A DNA stretch of 64,000 nucleotides from AR12 sp036265915 (GCA_036265915.1 DATAOC010000043.1:10910-74909), one strand, 5' to 3'. Positions 8,759 through 16,664 are shown, numbered from the stretch's first letter. Program-made: numbers and translations. Notes: generated by a model not told the origin, from the sequence alone.

Positions 8759-9232
8759 ATGTCGCGCGCCGTTGTCGCGCTGGTGCTGCTCGGCGTGGGC
8801 GCCTTCGCCGCAACCGCGGTCTCGGCGGATCCCTCCGAGGTGACGCCGAGCCGCGCGAGCCCGGCCTCCGACGACTACGTCCAGGGCAAGAAGGCGGTGG
8901 AGGCGAAGGACTGGCCGCGCGCCATCGAGCTGCTGTCGAGGGCCGAGGTGCAGGACGACCGCAACCCCGACCTCCAGAACTTTCTCGGCTACGCGTATCG
9001 CAACGTCGGCCGGCTCGACGAGGCTTTCAAGCACTACGAGGCGGCCCTGCGGCTGAACCCGCGGCATCGCGGCGCGCACGAGTACATCGGCGAGGCCTAC
9101 TTGCTGGTGAACAACCTGCCAAAGGCCGAGGAGCATCTGGCCGCCTTGAACGACATCTGCGTCCTGGCCTGCGAGGAGCACGAGGATCTGAAGAAGGCGA
9201 TCGCCGCCTACCGCGCGCGGGCCGGACGGTGA
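8759..9232 (+). CDS. Small secreted TPR protein
   Basis: A 157-residue protein with a signal peptide (residues 1-22, cleaved after VSA or SAD) and two to three TPR units (PRAIELLSRAE, DEAFKHYEAALRLNP, AEEHLAAL). Near the C-terminus a CVLACEE segment has two cysteines four residues apart. The gene starts 11 nt after the larger TPR gene, with a weak GAGGCGG site, and its TGA overlaps the GTG of the next gene. It probably assembles with its larger neighbour in the periplasm; function unknown. Confidence 0.8.
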   Translation: MSRAVVALVLLGVGAFAATAVSADPSEVTPSRASPASDDYVQGKKAVEAKDWPRAIELLSRAEVQDDRNPDLQNFLGYAYRNVGRLDEAFKHYEAALRLNPRHRGAHEYIGEAYLLVNNLPKAEEHLAALNDICVLACEEHEDLKKAIAAYRARAGR

Positions 9233-10260
9233 AGAGCGTTGCGATCACGGAGCACGTGGCGCGGAGCGCGCGCCACGTGACGTCCTATCTGGCCTGTGGC
9301 GCCGAGGATCGTCCGGTCATCGTCTTCGTGCACGGCTGGCCCGAGCTGTCGCTCAGCTGGCGTCACCAGCTGCCGTGCTTCGCCGCCCTCGGCTTTCGCG
9401 CCATCGCGCCCGACCTGCGCGGGTACGGCGGCTCGTCGGTGTACAAGGACCACGGCAGCTACGCGATCGAGCACGTCGTCGCCGACATGCTGGAGCTGCT
9501 CGACGCGCTCGGCACCGAGCGCGCGATCTGGGTGGGCCACGACTGGGGCAGCCCGGTCGTCTGGAGCATGGCGAGCCATCACCCCGAGCGCTGTCATGGC
9601 GTCGCGAATCTCTGCGTGCCCTATCTCGCGCAGGGCTTCACGGTCGACGCGCTCATTCCGCTCGTCGACCGCTCCGTCTATCCCGAAGCGGAGTTCCCGG
9701 CCGGGCAGTGGGACTACCAGCTCTTCTATCAGGAGAGCTTCGACACGGCGCGGCGCACGTTCGAGGCCAACGTGCGCAGCACCGTGAAGGCGCTCTTCCG
9801 CAAGGGCGATCCGCGGCGGAAGGGAGCTCCGTCGCGCACGGCCACCGTGCGCAAGGACGGCGGCTGGTTCGGGGGCGCCAGCCAGGCGCCCGACGTGCCG
9901 CTGGACGCCGACGTGCTGTCGGAGGACGAGCTGGACCGCTACGTCGCCGCGCTGGAGCGCAACGGCTTCTTCGGTCCCGACTCGTACTACATGAACCAGG
10001 AGCCGAATGCCCGGTACGCTGCCCGCGCCCGGAACAACGGAACGCTGCAGCTGCCCGTGCTCTTCCTGCACGGCGAGTACGACTACACGTGCGAGACGGT
10101 CGCCTCGCGGCTGGCGGAGCCGATGCGGCGCGATTGCCGCGATCTCACCGAGGTCGTCGTCCGCTCCGGCCACTGGATGGCCCAGGAGCGGCCGATGGAA
10201 GTGAACGCGGCGATCGCGAAATGGCTGGCGACCGCGCTGCCGGAGCTCTGGATCGTGTGA
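9229..10260 (+). CDS. Alpha/beta hydrolase, epoxide hydrolase-like
   Basis: A 343-residue alpha/beta hydrolase. The pattern is that of soluble epoxide hydrolases: oxyanion motif HGWPE, then DLRGYGGSS, nucleophile Asp105 in GHDWGSPVVW, acid Asp285 in HGEYDYTCE and base His315 in SGHWMAQE. The lid region contains several tyrosines that could supply the two ring-opening residues. The start is a GTG overlapping the TPR stop (GTGA), giving translational coupling. A strong hairpin follows the stop. A haloacetate or other dehalogenase activity is the alternative. Confidence 0.85.
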   Translation: MKSVAITEHVARSARHVTSYLACGAEDRPVIVFVHGWPELSLSWRHQLPCFAALGFRAIAPDLRGYGGSSVYKDHGSYAIEHVVADMLELLDALGTERAIWVGHDWGSPVVWSMASHHPERCHGVANLCVPYLAQGFTVDALIPLVDRSVYPEAEFPAGQWDYQLFYQESFDTARRTFEANVRSTVKALFRKGDPRRKGAPSRTATVRKDGGWFGGASQAPDVPLDADVLSEDELDRYVAALERNGFFGPDSYYMNQEPNARYAARARNNGTLQLPVLFLHGEYDYTCETVASRLAEPMRRDCRDLTEVVVRSGHWMAQERPMEVNAAIAKWLATALPELWIV

Positions 10261-10265
10261 CTGTC

Positions 10266-10296
10266 GAGGGCCGGCGGCATCGCGCCGCCGGCCCTC
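10266..10296. terminator. Strong hairpin between convergent genes
   Basis: A perfect 13-bp stem (GAGGGCCGGCGGC with its complement) closes a 5-nt loop, just after the hydrolase stop and just before the end of the opposing DinB gene. It lacks a long T tract, but its position suits a bidirectional terminator. Confidence 0.75.
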
Positions 10297-10304
10297 GCAC
10301 GCGC

Positions 10305-10784
10305 CTAGACGCCGACCGTCTTCCGGATGCTACCGAAGTGCTCGTCGATGTGGCTGATCAGGATGTGCGAGACGACCTGCTCCGTCGTCATCGGCGGCAT
10401 GCCGGTCAGGACGGTGCCGCTCTTCGCGAGCTGATCGTCGCTGAGGCCGCGCACGATAGCGGTGGCCTTGGCGACGCCGGCCTTGTGCAGCGCCAGCGTC
10501 TCCGACTTCGTGCAGTTCGCGAACTCCTTCGCGTGCTTGGCGTTCATCTCGTCGAGCATGGCCGGCGTGAAGTTCGGGATCGACTGCCCCGACGCGAGCG
10601 TCTGCACGATGCCGGCGATCGGTTCGTGGGCGCCGGCCACGTGGTGGGCCGTGACGCCGACCGGCCAGCGCTCGGCCGCGGTGATCTTCTTCCAGTCGGC
10701 GTCGCTGAGCTTCTCCAGCACCGCGGTCGCCTCCTGGGCCTTGGCCTCGAATTGCTTGGCGAGCGCCTCGCTCTTTGCTCCCAT
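10305..10784 (-). CDS. DinB-like family protein
   Basis: A 159-residue four-helix protein of the DinB/YfiT-like superfamily. Histidines that typically bind a divalent metal are in place: TAHHVAGAHE in the second helix and SHIDEHFGSI near the C-terminus. The ATG at 10784 is preferred over an upstream in-frame start because GGGGGAGGAA precedes it. Members act as thiol-dependent transferases or have no known role; nothing nearby names the substrate. It converges on the epoxide hydrolase gene. Confidence 0.7.
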   Translation of the reverse strand: MGAKSEALAKQFEAKAQEATAVLEKLSDADWKKITAAERWPVGVTAHHVAGAHEPIAGIVQTLASGQSIPNFTPAMLDEMNAKHAKEFANCTKSETLALHKAGVAKATAIVRGLSDDQLAKSGTVLTGMPPMTTEQVVSHILISHIDEHFGSIRKTVGV

Positions 10785-10815
10785 TCGGTTCCTCCCCCTG
10801 AGTTCGGTGAAGTGT

Positions 10816-10830
10816 GACCCTTGGAGGGTC
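10816..10830. promoter_or_regulatory. Inverted repeat upstream of the DinB-like gene
   Basis: GACCCT-TGG-AGGGTC, two perfect 6-bp arms around 3 bp, lies about 32 nt upstream of the DinB-like start, where an operator could overlap the promoter. No regulator is suggested by the sequence. Confidence 0.3.
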
Positions 10831-10892
10831 TTACGAATCATGGGAGAGTGCAATTACCTTCGAGATAGGCGGCGTGGCGCCCGCGCCGCCAG

Positions 10893-11183
10893 CTACTCGA
10901 TGACCTCGGTGCGGATGACGTCGAGGGGATGATCGAGCAGCGGCGTCACCCGCTCGATGAAGCGAACGGTGTGCGGCAAGGTCGCGTGACGCTCGAACGC
11001 GGGCTCGTCCTTCCAGCGTGAGTGGACGTAGAACAGCCGTGGATCGCCCGTGGAGCGAAACGCGTTGATGGCGACGCAGCCCGGCTCGGCCCGCGTCGGC
11101 GTCACCACGTCCCGCAGCGCCGCCGCCACCGCCGTCTCGTGGCCGGCGCGCGCGTGGAACCGGGCGAAGATGTAGATCTCCAT
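10893..11183 (-). CDS. Antibiotic biosynthesis monooxygenase (ABM/YgiN) family protein
   Basis: A 96-residue single ABM-domain protein (dimeric ferredoxin-like fold). It shows the family pattern: FARFHARAGHE in the first strand-helix, TRAEPGCVAINAF, then YVHSRWKDEPAFERH. Members oxidise quinols or act as small monooxygenases without cofactor. GGGAGG lies about 13 nt before the ATG. It diverges from the DUF72 gene across a 38-bp gap with overlapping -10 elements. Confidence 0.8.
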   Translation of the reverse strand: MEIYIFARFHARAGHETAVAAALRDVVTPTRAEPGCVAINAFRSTGDPRLFYVHSRWKDEPAFERHATLPHTVRFIERVTPLLDHPLDVIRTEVIE

Positions 11184-11206
11184 CGGCGTACGGTGGCCTC
11201 CCGGAG

Positions 11207-11214
11207 AGTATAGT
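11207..11214. promoter_or_regulatory. Overlapping divergent -10 elements
   Basis: On the plus strand TATAGT (11209-11214) ends 7 nt before the DUF72 ATG. On the minus strand TATACT (11207-11212) points to the ABM gene. The two share four base pairs, so polymerase could open the same site for either direction. No good -35 is visible for either. Confidence 0.5.
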
Positions 11215-11221
11215 TCGTGAC

Positions 11222-12280
11222 ATGCGGCCCGCTGAGGTTCGCCCCATCGTCCTCTACGAGCCGCCGAAGCGGCTGCGCACCGACTACCGCATCGGCCTGT
11301 CGGCGTGGACCGACAAGTCGATGCTCGAGGAAGGGCACTTCTATCCGCGCAAGACCATGTCGGCGGAGGAACGGCTCTGGTGGTACTCGCGCTTCTTCGA
11401 CGTGGTGGAGGTCAACAGCAGCTTCTACGCGATTCCGTCGGTGGAGACGACCACCGCGTGGGTAACGCGCACGAGCCCGAGCTTCCTCTTCAACGTCAAG
11501 GCGCTCGGCATCCTGACCGGTCACCACGGTGAGGCGTCGCGGCTGCCCGACGCGCTCCGCGTGCTGCTTCCGCGCGGGCTGCGCGGCAAGCGCGCCGGCC
11601 GGATTCCGAACGACGCATTCGGCGCCGAGGCGCGGGCCTGGGCCCTGACCGAGCTCCGCGCGGCGGTGCGGCCGCTCGCGGAGGCCGGCAAGCTCGGCTA
11701 CGTCCTGTTCCAGCTGGCGCCATGGGTGAAGCGCTCGGAGGAGTCGCTGGAGTATCTGGCGTCGCTGCCCGCCCGCCTGCCCGACATGGACGTCGCCGTC
11801 GAGTTCCGGAGCCGGTCGTGGTTCGGCCCGCACACCGACGAGACGCTGAAGTTCCTCGCCGCGCACCGGCTCACGTACGTCTGCATCGATGGCCCGCGCG
11901 GCCGCGCCACCGTGCCCTCGCTGTCGGCACTCACGTCGCCGACCGCCGTGTTCCGTCTTCACGGCCGCAACTTCAAGGGCTTTCTGGCCCAGGTCCAGGG
12001 CAAGACGCCGACCGTCGCCGAGAAGTACGACTACCTCTATCGCAAGGACGAGCTGGAGGGCATTGCGCGCACGGCCGGCGCCCTCAACGGCAAGGCGCAG
12101 CGTGTGCACATGGCGATGAACAACAACCGCGGCGATTACCCGGCCATCAACGGCATCCAGCTGAAGGAGATGCTGCTGGAGGACTGGGAGCCGCCGGACC
12201 GCGACGCCCTGCTCGAGGAGCTGAACGATCGCCGCGCGGCGGCGAAGCGCAAGAGCAAGCCGCGCTCGGCCGCCGCGTAG
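11222..12280 (+). CDS. DUF72 domain-containing protein (first copy)
   Basis: A 352-residue TIM-barrel protein of the DUF72/YecE family. Diagnostic segments are GLSAWTDKSMLEEGHFYPRK, VVEVNSSFYAIPS, FLFNVKALGILTGH, VAVEFRSRSW and the MNNNRGDYPAING stretch near the end. The biochemical role is unknown. A paralogue lies at 34687-35643. The start has no ribosome site; a TATAGT ends 7 nt before the ATG, implying a leaderless message. Its stop abuts the stop of the convergent GNAT gene. Confidence 0.87.
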   Translation: MRPAEVRPIVLYEPPKRLRTDYRIGLSAWTDKSMLEEGHFYPRKTMSAEERLWWYSRFFDVVEVNSSFYAIPSVETTTAWVTRTSPSFLFNVKALGILTGHHGEASRLPDALRVLLPRGLRGKRAGRIPNDAFGAEARAWALTELRAAVRPLAEAGKLGYVLFQLAPWVKRSEESLEYLASLPARLPDMDVAVEFRSRSWFGPHTDETLKFLAAHRLTYVCIDGPRGRATVPSLSALTSPTAVFRLHGRNFKGFLAQVQGKTPTVAEKYDYLYRKDELEGIARTAGALNGKAQRVHMAMNNNRGDYPAINGIQLKEMLLEDWEPPDRDALLEELNDRRAAAKRKSKPRSAAA

Positions 12281-12796
12281 CTAGAGGTCGAGCCGATATC
12301 CCTTGACCACGAATCCGGGCACCGGCGTGAAGTCCAGCTCCGGCGCGCGGACGTAGCCGAGGCGCTCGTACAGCCGCAGGGCGGCTCGCATCATGTCAAT
12401 GGTGTGCAGCCCGAGCCGCGCCGAGCCGGCCAGGCGAGCGCGACGCGCGCACTCGTCCATCAGTGCCCTGCCGATGCCGTGCCCCCGGCCTTCCGGCGCC
12501 ACGGCGAGCAAGCGGACTTCGGGGCTGTCGGACTTCAGGGCAGCGCTCGCGTAGGCCGCCGTCGCGGGCGGAAACAGCAATACGCTTCCGACGACGCCAC
12601 CATCTCGCTCGGCGACGATCCGCTCGACTGATCCGGAGGCCTCGAGCGTCGCCAGCAGCTGCCGGCGATACATCTCCCAGATCGGCGGCGGAAGCACGGC
12701 GGCGTACTGTTCGTAGGCGGCGAGCGTGACGCGGCGCACCGCCTCGCGGTCGGTGTCCCGCGCGTCCCGGACGACAAGCTTCCCGAGCTCGCTCAT
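12281..12796 (-). CDS. GNAT-family N-acetyltransferase
   Basis: A 171-residue protein with a single GNAT fold. Motif A is clear: VRLLAVAPEGRGHGIGRALM, where RGHGIG is the acetyl-CoA pyrophosphate loop. Motif B follows (LHTIDMMRAALRLYERLGY). The acceptor substrate cannot be predicted. The gene ends directly against the DUF72 stop. The start ATG at 12796 precedes the conserved VVRDARDTD opening. Confidence 0.85.
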   Translation of the reverse strand: MSELGKLVVRDARDTDREAVRRVTLAAYEQYAAVLPPPIWEMYRRQLLATLEASGSVERIVAERDGGVVGSVLLFPPATAAYASAALKSDSPEVRLLAVAPEGRGHGIGRALMDECARRARLAGSARLGLHTIDMMRAALRLYERLGYVRAPELDFTPVPGFVVKGYRLDL

Positions 12797-12900
12797 CTCC
12801 GCTGTTTCGATCCGCCTGCGCCGGAGATGGGTTCGCCGGCTGCGTGAAGTCGCGGTGCGCGGTCAAGCGGCACGCGAACTCAAGGCGTAAGCTCGGCCAC

Positions 12901-13683
12901 ATGAGTCGACATGCCGGCCCTCCACGACCGCTCGGCGCGCCGCCGGTGCCCGAGCCGAGTTACGCGGAGCGCGCCCGGACGCTGGCCTACCTCGGCCACG
13001 TCGGGACGCTCGCCACCGTCTCGCGCCGCCATCCGGGGCACCCGTTTGCGTCGATCATGCCGTACGCCCTCGAGGCCGACGGGCGCCCGCTGTTCCTGAT
13101 CAGCTCGATGGCGATGCACACGCAGAACCTCGAGGCAGACGCCCGTGCGAGCCTTCTGATCGCACAGCCCGGCTGGACGGGTGATCCGCTGGCGGCGGCG
13201 CGGCTCACGCTCATGGGCGACGCGCGGCGTGTGCCGGAGGGCGAGCGCGCCGACGCGCGGTCGGCCTATCTGGCGCGTCATGAGCGCGCGCGCTACTGGG
13301 CCGACTTCGAGGACTTTTCGCTGTGGCGCCTGGAGGTGGCGGATCTGTACTTCGTCGGCGGATTTGCCGCCATGGACTGGGTGACGGCGCACGACTACCG
13401 GATCGCGCGGCCGGACCCCCTCGCCGACGCCGCGCCGGGCATCGTCGAGCACATGAATACGGATCACGCCGACGCGCTCGTCCTGTATGCGCGCCATTTC
13501 GCGAGCGAGCAGGCCGACGAGGCGACGATGGTCGCGATCGACCGCCTCGGCTTCAAGCTGCGCTTGCGACAGGGTGACCGCCTCTCGAGCGTCCGCATCC
13601 CGTTTCCCCACGAGGTGACGACGGCCGCTCAGAGCCGCGAGGCGCTGATCGCGATGCTTCGTCAGGCGCGCGGCGGGTCGTGA
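12901..13683 (+). CDS. HugZ-like pyridoxamine 5'-phosphate oxidase-fold protein with DUF2470
   Basis: A 260-residue protein with an N-terminal split-barrel flavin/haem-binding domain (about 15-160; LGHVGTLATVSRRHPGHPFASIMPYA) and a C-terminal DUF2470 domain (about 180-255; IVEHMNTDHADAL, with the paired His typical of HugZ/CREG relatives). HugZ proteins degrade haem, but flavin-dependent reduction is also known in the fold. ATG 12901 is preferred to GTG 12844 because it starts just before the domain and TAAGCT sits 7 nt upstream, suggesting a leaderless message. Confidence 0.83.
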   Translation: MSRHAGPPRPLGAPPVPEPSYAERARTLAYLGHVGTLATVSRRHPGHPFASIMPYALEADGRPLFLISSMAMHTQNLEADARASLLIAQPGWTGDPLAAARLTLMGDARRVPEGERADARSAYLARHERARYWADFEDFSLWRLEVADLYFVGGFAAMDWVTAHDYRIARPDPLADAAPGIVEHMNTDHADALVLYARHFASEQADEATMVAIDRLGFKLRLRQGDRLSSVRIPFPHEVTTAAQSREALIAMLRQARGGS

Positions 13684-13707
13684 AGGCTGCCCCTTGAGCC
13701 CTCCACG

Positions 13708-13788
13708 CTACCGCGCGTGCATGAACAGGTAGACGATTACCAGCAGCGTCACCGGAACTCCCAGCAGCCATGCCAGAACATAGCCCAT
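13708..13788 (-). CDS. 26-residue single-span membrane micro-protein
   Basis: A very short frame, MGYVLAWLLGVPVTLLVIVYLFMHAR, is almost wholly one hydrophobic helix ending in a basic residue. It is supported by a good ribosome site (GGGAGGTGA) 7-8 nt before the ATG. An in-frame open stretch upstream has no such support. Similar tiny one-span proteins are often annotated near stress genes; the gene diverges from the csbD gene at 13905. Function unknown. Confidence 0.65.
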   Translation of the reverse strand: MGYVLAWLLGVPVTLLVIVYLFMHAR

Positions 13789-13861
13789 CGCAGTCACCTC
13801 CCATCGCACTTCGCTTGTCTGATCGTTCAGCAGTGCAACGCGCGAGCCAGCAGTCTGTCGC

Positions 13862-13876
13862 TGGCACGGGCGTTGC
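13862..13876 (+). promoter_or_regulatory. Sigma-54 type -24/-12 promoter of the first csbD gene
   Basis: TGGCAC-N5-TTGC matches the RpoN consensus with correct spacing of the invariant GG and GC. It lies 29 nt upstream of the csbD ATG, with AAGGAGG in between. The same arrangement precedes the second csbD gene at 31309. Confidence 0.7.
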
Positions 13877-13904
13877 GGACTGACGGCTTGCAAGGAGGGC
13901 CGTC

Positions 13905-14108
13905 ATGAACAAGGACGAGCTCGAAGGCAAGGTGGAGCGGGCGAAAGGCTACGTGAAGGAGAAGGTCGGCAAGGCCACGGACGATCCGGATCTCGAGGCC
14001 GAAGGCGCGGGTCAGCGCGACGCCGGCGCCGTCCAGGAGAACGTCGGCAAGGCGCGTCGCAAGGTTGGCGACGCCGTGAAGAAGCTCGGCGACGCCATCA
14101 AGGACTAG
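13905..14108 (+). CDS. CsbD-family stress protein (first copy)
   Basis: A 67-residue, highly charged CsbD-like protein. The N-terminus MNKDELEGKVERAKGYVKEKVG is the family signature (K-G-K-x-x-x-x-K-G), followed by DDPDLEAEG and a Lys-rich amphipathic helix. CsbD proteins are abundant under general stress; their molecular role is unclear. Start fixed by AAGGAGG. A sigma-54 type promoter precedes it, so stress induction here may go through an RpoN activator. It ends 3 nt from the convergent MFS gene. Confidence 0.88.
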   Translation: MNKDELEGKVERAKGYVKEKVGKATDDPDLEAEGAGQRDAGAVQENVGKARRKVGDAVKKLGDAIKD

Positions 14109-14111
14109 TCA

Positions 14112-15320
14112 TCACGCCGCCATCTCCGGTTGACGCGCGAGGCGCACGACCGGGGAGGCGACGATGACGAGCGCCTGGACGACGAAGCCGACGGCCGCGA
14201 CGGCCAGGCACGTCTCGGCGCCGTAGAGCGCACCGACGATGCCGCCGAGGGCCGCCCCCGCCGGGCGGGCACCATAGGCGGTGATATTGATCGCCGACAC
14301 CCGCCCGAGCAGCTCGCGCGGGGTGACGATTTGCCGGAGCGTCGCCGTGCTGATCACCCACACGATCGGCCCGGCACCGATCAGGAAGAAGCTGAGCGCC
14401 GCCACCGGCGCCGACGGCACCCAGAGCGTGAGCATCATCACGAGCGCGCCCGCAAGACCGGAGATCGGCCCGAGCGCGATCACGTGGCCGAACGGCAGCG
14501 AGCGGATGATCCGCGTGCTGGCGAGCGCGCCCACGATCATCCCGACCCCGTACGCCGCCAGCGTCGTGCCGACAGCGGAGGCCGAGAGACCCAGCCGCGC
14601 CACTGCGTATGGCACGTAGGTCGCCTGAAGAGTGAAGAAGGCGGCGTTGAACACGACCTGTGTGACGAAGATCGGCCGCAGCAGCCGATGCCGGAACACG
14701 AACGCCGCGCCTTCGCGCACCTCCTGCAGAGCATCACGGCGGACGCGGGTCATCGCGGGCGGCTCGCGCAGTCCGGCGAGCAGCACGACCGCGCACACCG
14801 ACAGCGCGGCGGCGGCGGCGAAAGCCGGCGGGCCGCCGGCCCAGGCGACGAGCGCGCCGGCGAGCGCGGGCCCGCCTGTGAAGGCCAGCGTGCGCGCGAG
14901 CTCGATGCGTCCGTTCGCGGCCGCGAGCAGACGGCCGGGGACCAGCGACGGCACGAGAGCCGGCGCCGCGACGCTGTAGGCGACCGTGCCGCACGCGCCC
15001 ACGAACCCGAGCGCGGCCAGCAACGACAGGCTGAGCCATCCGACGGAGGCGCAGGCGAGGATTGCGAGCAGCGAGAGCACGCGGAGGGCCTCCGCGCCGA
15101 CCATGACGACACGGCGCGAGCAGCGATCTGCGAGCAGCCCGGCCGGGATGGCGAAGAGCACGAACGGCAGCGTCTGCGCGGTGTGGAGGAGCCCGGTCGC
15201 GCCGACGCCGGCACCGAGCATCAACACGGCGACGAGCGGCGCGGCGGCGACGCCGATCTGCTCGGCCGATTGTGCCGCGAGATTCGACCACGCGAGACGC
15301 GCGAAGGGGCTGACGTTCAT
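14112..15320 (-). CDS. MFS transporter (EntS/MdtG-like exporter group)
   Basis: A 402-residue inner-membrane protein with about 12 hydrophobic spans and a central basic loop (REPPAMTRVRRDALQEVREG). The loop-2 motif is GLLADRCSRRVVM (G-x-x-x-D-R-x-x-R-R). The overall pattern is that of the MFS_3/EntS group, commonly drug or siderophore exporters. There is no ribosome site. An ECF-type promoter (15328-15358) has its -10 only 7 nt before the ATG, so the message is probably leaderless and controlled with the ECF sigma gene at 23306. Substrate unknown. Confidence 0.85.
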   Translation of the reverse strand: MNVSPFARLAWSNLAAQSAEQIGVAAAPLVAVLMLGAGVGATGLLHTAQTLPFVLFAIPAGLLADRCSRRVVMVGAEALRVLSLLAILACASVGWLSLSLLAALGFVGACGTVAYSVAAPALVPSLVPGRLLAAANGRIELARTLAFTGGPALAGALVAWAGGPPAFAAAAALSVCAVVLLAGLREPPAMTRVRRDALQEVREGAAFVFRHRLLRPIFVTQVVFNAAFFTLQATYVPYAVARLGLSASAVGTTLAAYGVGMIVGALASTRIIRSLPFGHVIALGPISGLAGALVMMLTLWVPSAPVAALSFFLIGAGPIVWVISTATLRQIVTPRELLGRVSAINITAYGARPAGAALGGIVGALYGAETCLAVAAVGFVVQALVIVASPVVRLARQPEMAA

Positions 15321-15327
15321 GCACCGG

Positions 15328-15358
15328 TATACGGACCGGCATGCCGAAAGGGTGGAAC
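15328..15358 (-). promoter_or_regulatory. ECF-type promoter of the MFS gene
   Basis: Read on the minus strand: GTTCCACCC (15358-15350), 16-bp spacer, CGTATA (15333-15328). 27 of 31 positions match the sequence upstream of the ECF sigma gene (23808-23778). The spacer holds the palindrome CGGCATGCCG. The -10 is 7 nt before the start codon. Confidence 0.65.
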
Positions 15359-15368
15359 GAGCCCCCGG

Positions 15369-15803
15369 TCAGGCGGACTTCGGCAGGGGCTGCGGCTCGG
15401 GCCGTCGGTCGCACGCGCGCGCGATCCACCAGCCGGACGGCGGGATGGTGGCATCGGCGGCCGACCGGGGCGCGCGGCGGCGATCGAGGATGACGTCGAC
15501 GCTGCCGTGCTCGCCGAAGACACGTCTGAGCCGGGTGTAGACGCCGGCACGCTGGCGCGTCACGATCACGAGATATCGTTGCGGCTCCGGTGCGGGCGGC
15601 GCCGAGGCGGGCGACGCCGCGGGCATCAGCTCGGCCAGGCGCTCCAGGCCGGCGTGCCGGGCCGCCGAGGGTGATTCGTACTCCAGCGCACGCTCGAAGA
15701 TGCTGCCGTCCGCGCGGTCGATCAGGCGCCATTCCCACCGCGACGGCCGCTCGGCGGGACGAACCTCGAGCAGAAGATCGGTAGGTGCTCCGGCTGTGCT
15801 CAT
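15369..15803 (-). CDS. Hypothetical protein, two small domains
   Basis: A 144-residue cytoplasmic protein I do not recognise as a named family. The N-terminal half (WEWRLIDRADGSIFERALEYES) loosely resembles the strand pattern of YegP/DUF1508 repeats. The C-terminal half (YLVIVTRQRAGVY, then VDVILDRRRAPR) resembles a short arginine-rich motif seen at the ends of many bacterial hypotheticals. The ATG at 15803 is supported by GGGAGCAGGA upstream and TACAAT about 33 nt before it. It ends just upstream of the MFS promoter. Confidence 0.55.
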   Translation of the reverse strand: MSTAGAPTDLLLEVRPAERPSRWEWRLIDRADGSIFERALEYESPSAARHAGLERLAELMPAASPASAPPAPEPQRYLVIVTRQRAGVYTRLRRVFGEHGSVDVILDRRRAPRSAADATIPPSGWWIARACDRRPEPQPLPKSA

Positions 15804-15844
15804 CGTCGTCCTGCTCCCGACGCCCCGCCCGATCTCATTGTACC

Positions 15845-15865
15845 CGCCGCGGCAAGCCGGCGGCG
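15845..15865 (-). terminator. Possible hairpin after the 15875 gene
   Basis: CGCCGCGGC-AA-GCCGGCGGCG forms a GC-rich stem with one bulge, 10 nt beyond the stop of the minus-strand gene at 15875. No T run follows. Confidence 0.35.
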
Positions 15866-15874
15866 TGACGGCGC

Positions 15875-16633
15875 TCAGCGTTCGGGCCAGCGCGGGGCGC
15901 TCAGCTCGATGTGCCAGCGCGGGCCCTTCAGGAACATCGCGCCCTCGAACCTCACGAACGCAGGCGCCGGTCCCGTGGCCATCCAGTAGCGTACTTCGGG
16001 CGGCTCCTTGCCGAGAATGGACGCCACCAGCCCGGTGACGCCGCGCAGCTCCATCTTCAGCAGGAACCGCGTGGCGGCGCGCGCGGCGTCCCCGACGAAG
16101 TACCGGTCCTCGCCCTCCACACGGATCTCGGTGTCGAGCAGGTGCGGCTTCGGGGTGAAGATCAGCGCATGCCCGGTCGAGGTCGCGCCGGGCCTGAGGT
16201 TCTTCAGCAGCGTGCTCGTCATGCCGTTGTAGACGTCCTCGGGCATGTCGACGGTGCCCTCGGCCGTGTCGTCGCCGACCTGGGCCCGGTAGCGACCGCT
16301 CCCGCGTTCGAAGCTGACCTCGCTGGTGTTCGGAAACGAGGGCCCGCGCTGCGCGTGTCGGTACGACGTGAGCCGGAAGACCTTGTGCTGGGTGAACGTC
16401 ACCGTCTCGTCCCAGACCGAGCCGTCCTTGAACCGGAACGTGAGCCGATTTTCGATCTGCCCGCCGCGCGGCGTTTGGGTCAGCTCGCCGTCGGCCAGCA
16501 CTTCTCCCCGGTCGTTCTTCAGGACCACGAACCCGTGGCTGAGGCTCTCGGTGAAACGGACGCGAACCGTCTCGGCGGAAGCGACCGTGGGCAGCAGGAC
16601 GAGCAGGAAGAGGACCGACCGGCAGAGCCGCAC
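15875..16633 (-). CDS. Hypothetical periplasmic protein, lipocalin/DUF3108-like pattern
   Basis: About 252 residues with a Sec signal peptide (residues 1-20, VASA cleavage). The mature part is rich in beta strands (ENRLTFRFKDGSVWDETVTFTQ, FRLTSYRHAQRGPSFP), suggesting a beta-barrel or DUF3108-like exported protein. The C-terminal part (VRYWMATGPAPAFVRFEGAMFLKGPRWHIEL) is also strand-rich. The start is a GTG, the only start in front of the signal peptide. It lies 31 nt downstream of the membrane-protein gene and may be cotranscribed with it. No enzymatic motif seen. Confidence 0.55.
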   Translation of the reverse strand: MRLCRSVLFLLVLLPTVASAETVRVRFTESLSHGFVVLKNDRGEVLADGELTQTPRGGQIENRLTFRFKDGSVWDETVTFTQHKVFRLTSYRHAQRGPSFPNTSEVSFERGSGRYRAQVGDDTAEGTVDMPEDVYNGMTSTLLKNLRPGATSTGHALIFTPKPHLLDTEIRVEGEDRYFVGDAARAATRFLLKMELRGVTGLVASILGKEPPEVRYWMATGPAPAFVRFEGAMFLKGPRWHIELSAPRWPER

Positions 16634-16664
16634 GGATCACGAAACAGCAAGATCAATGCCGCGT

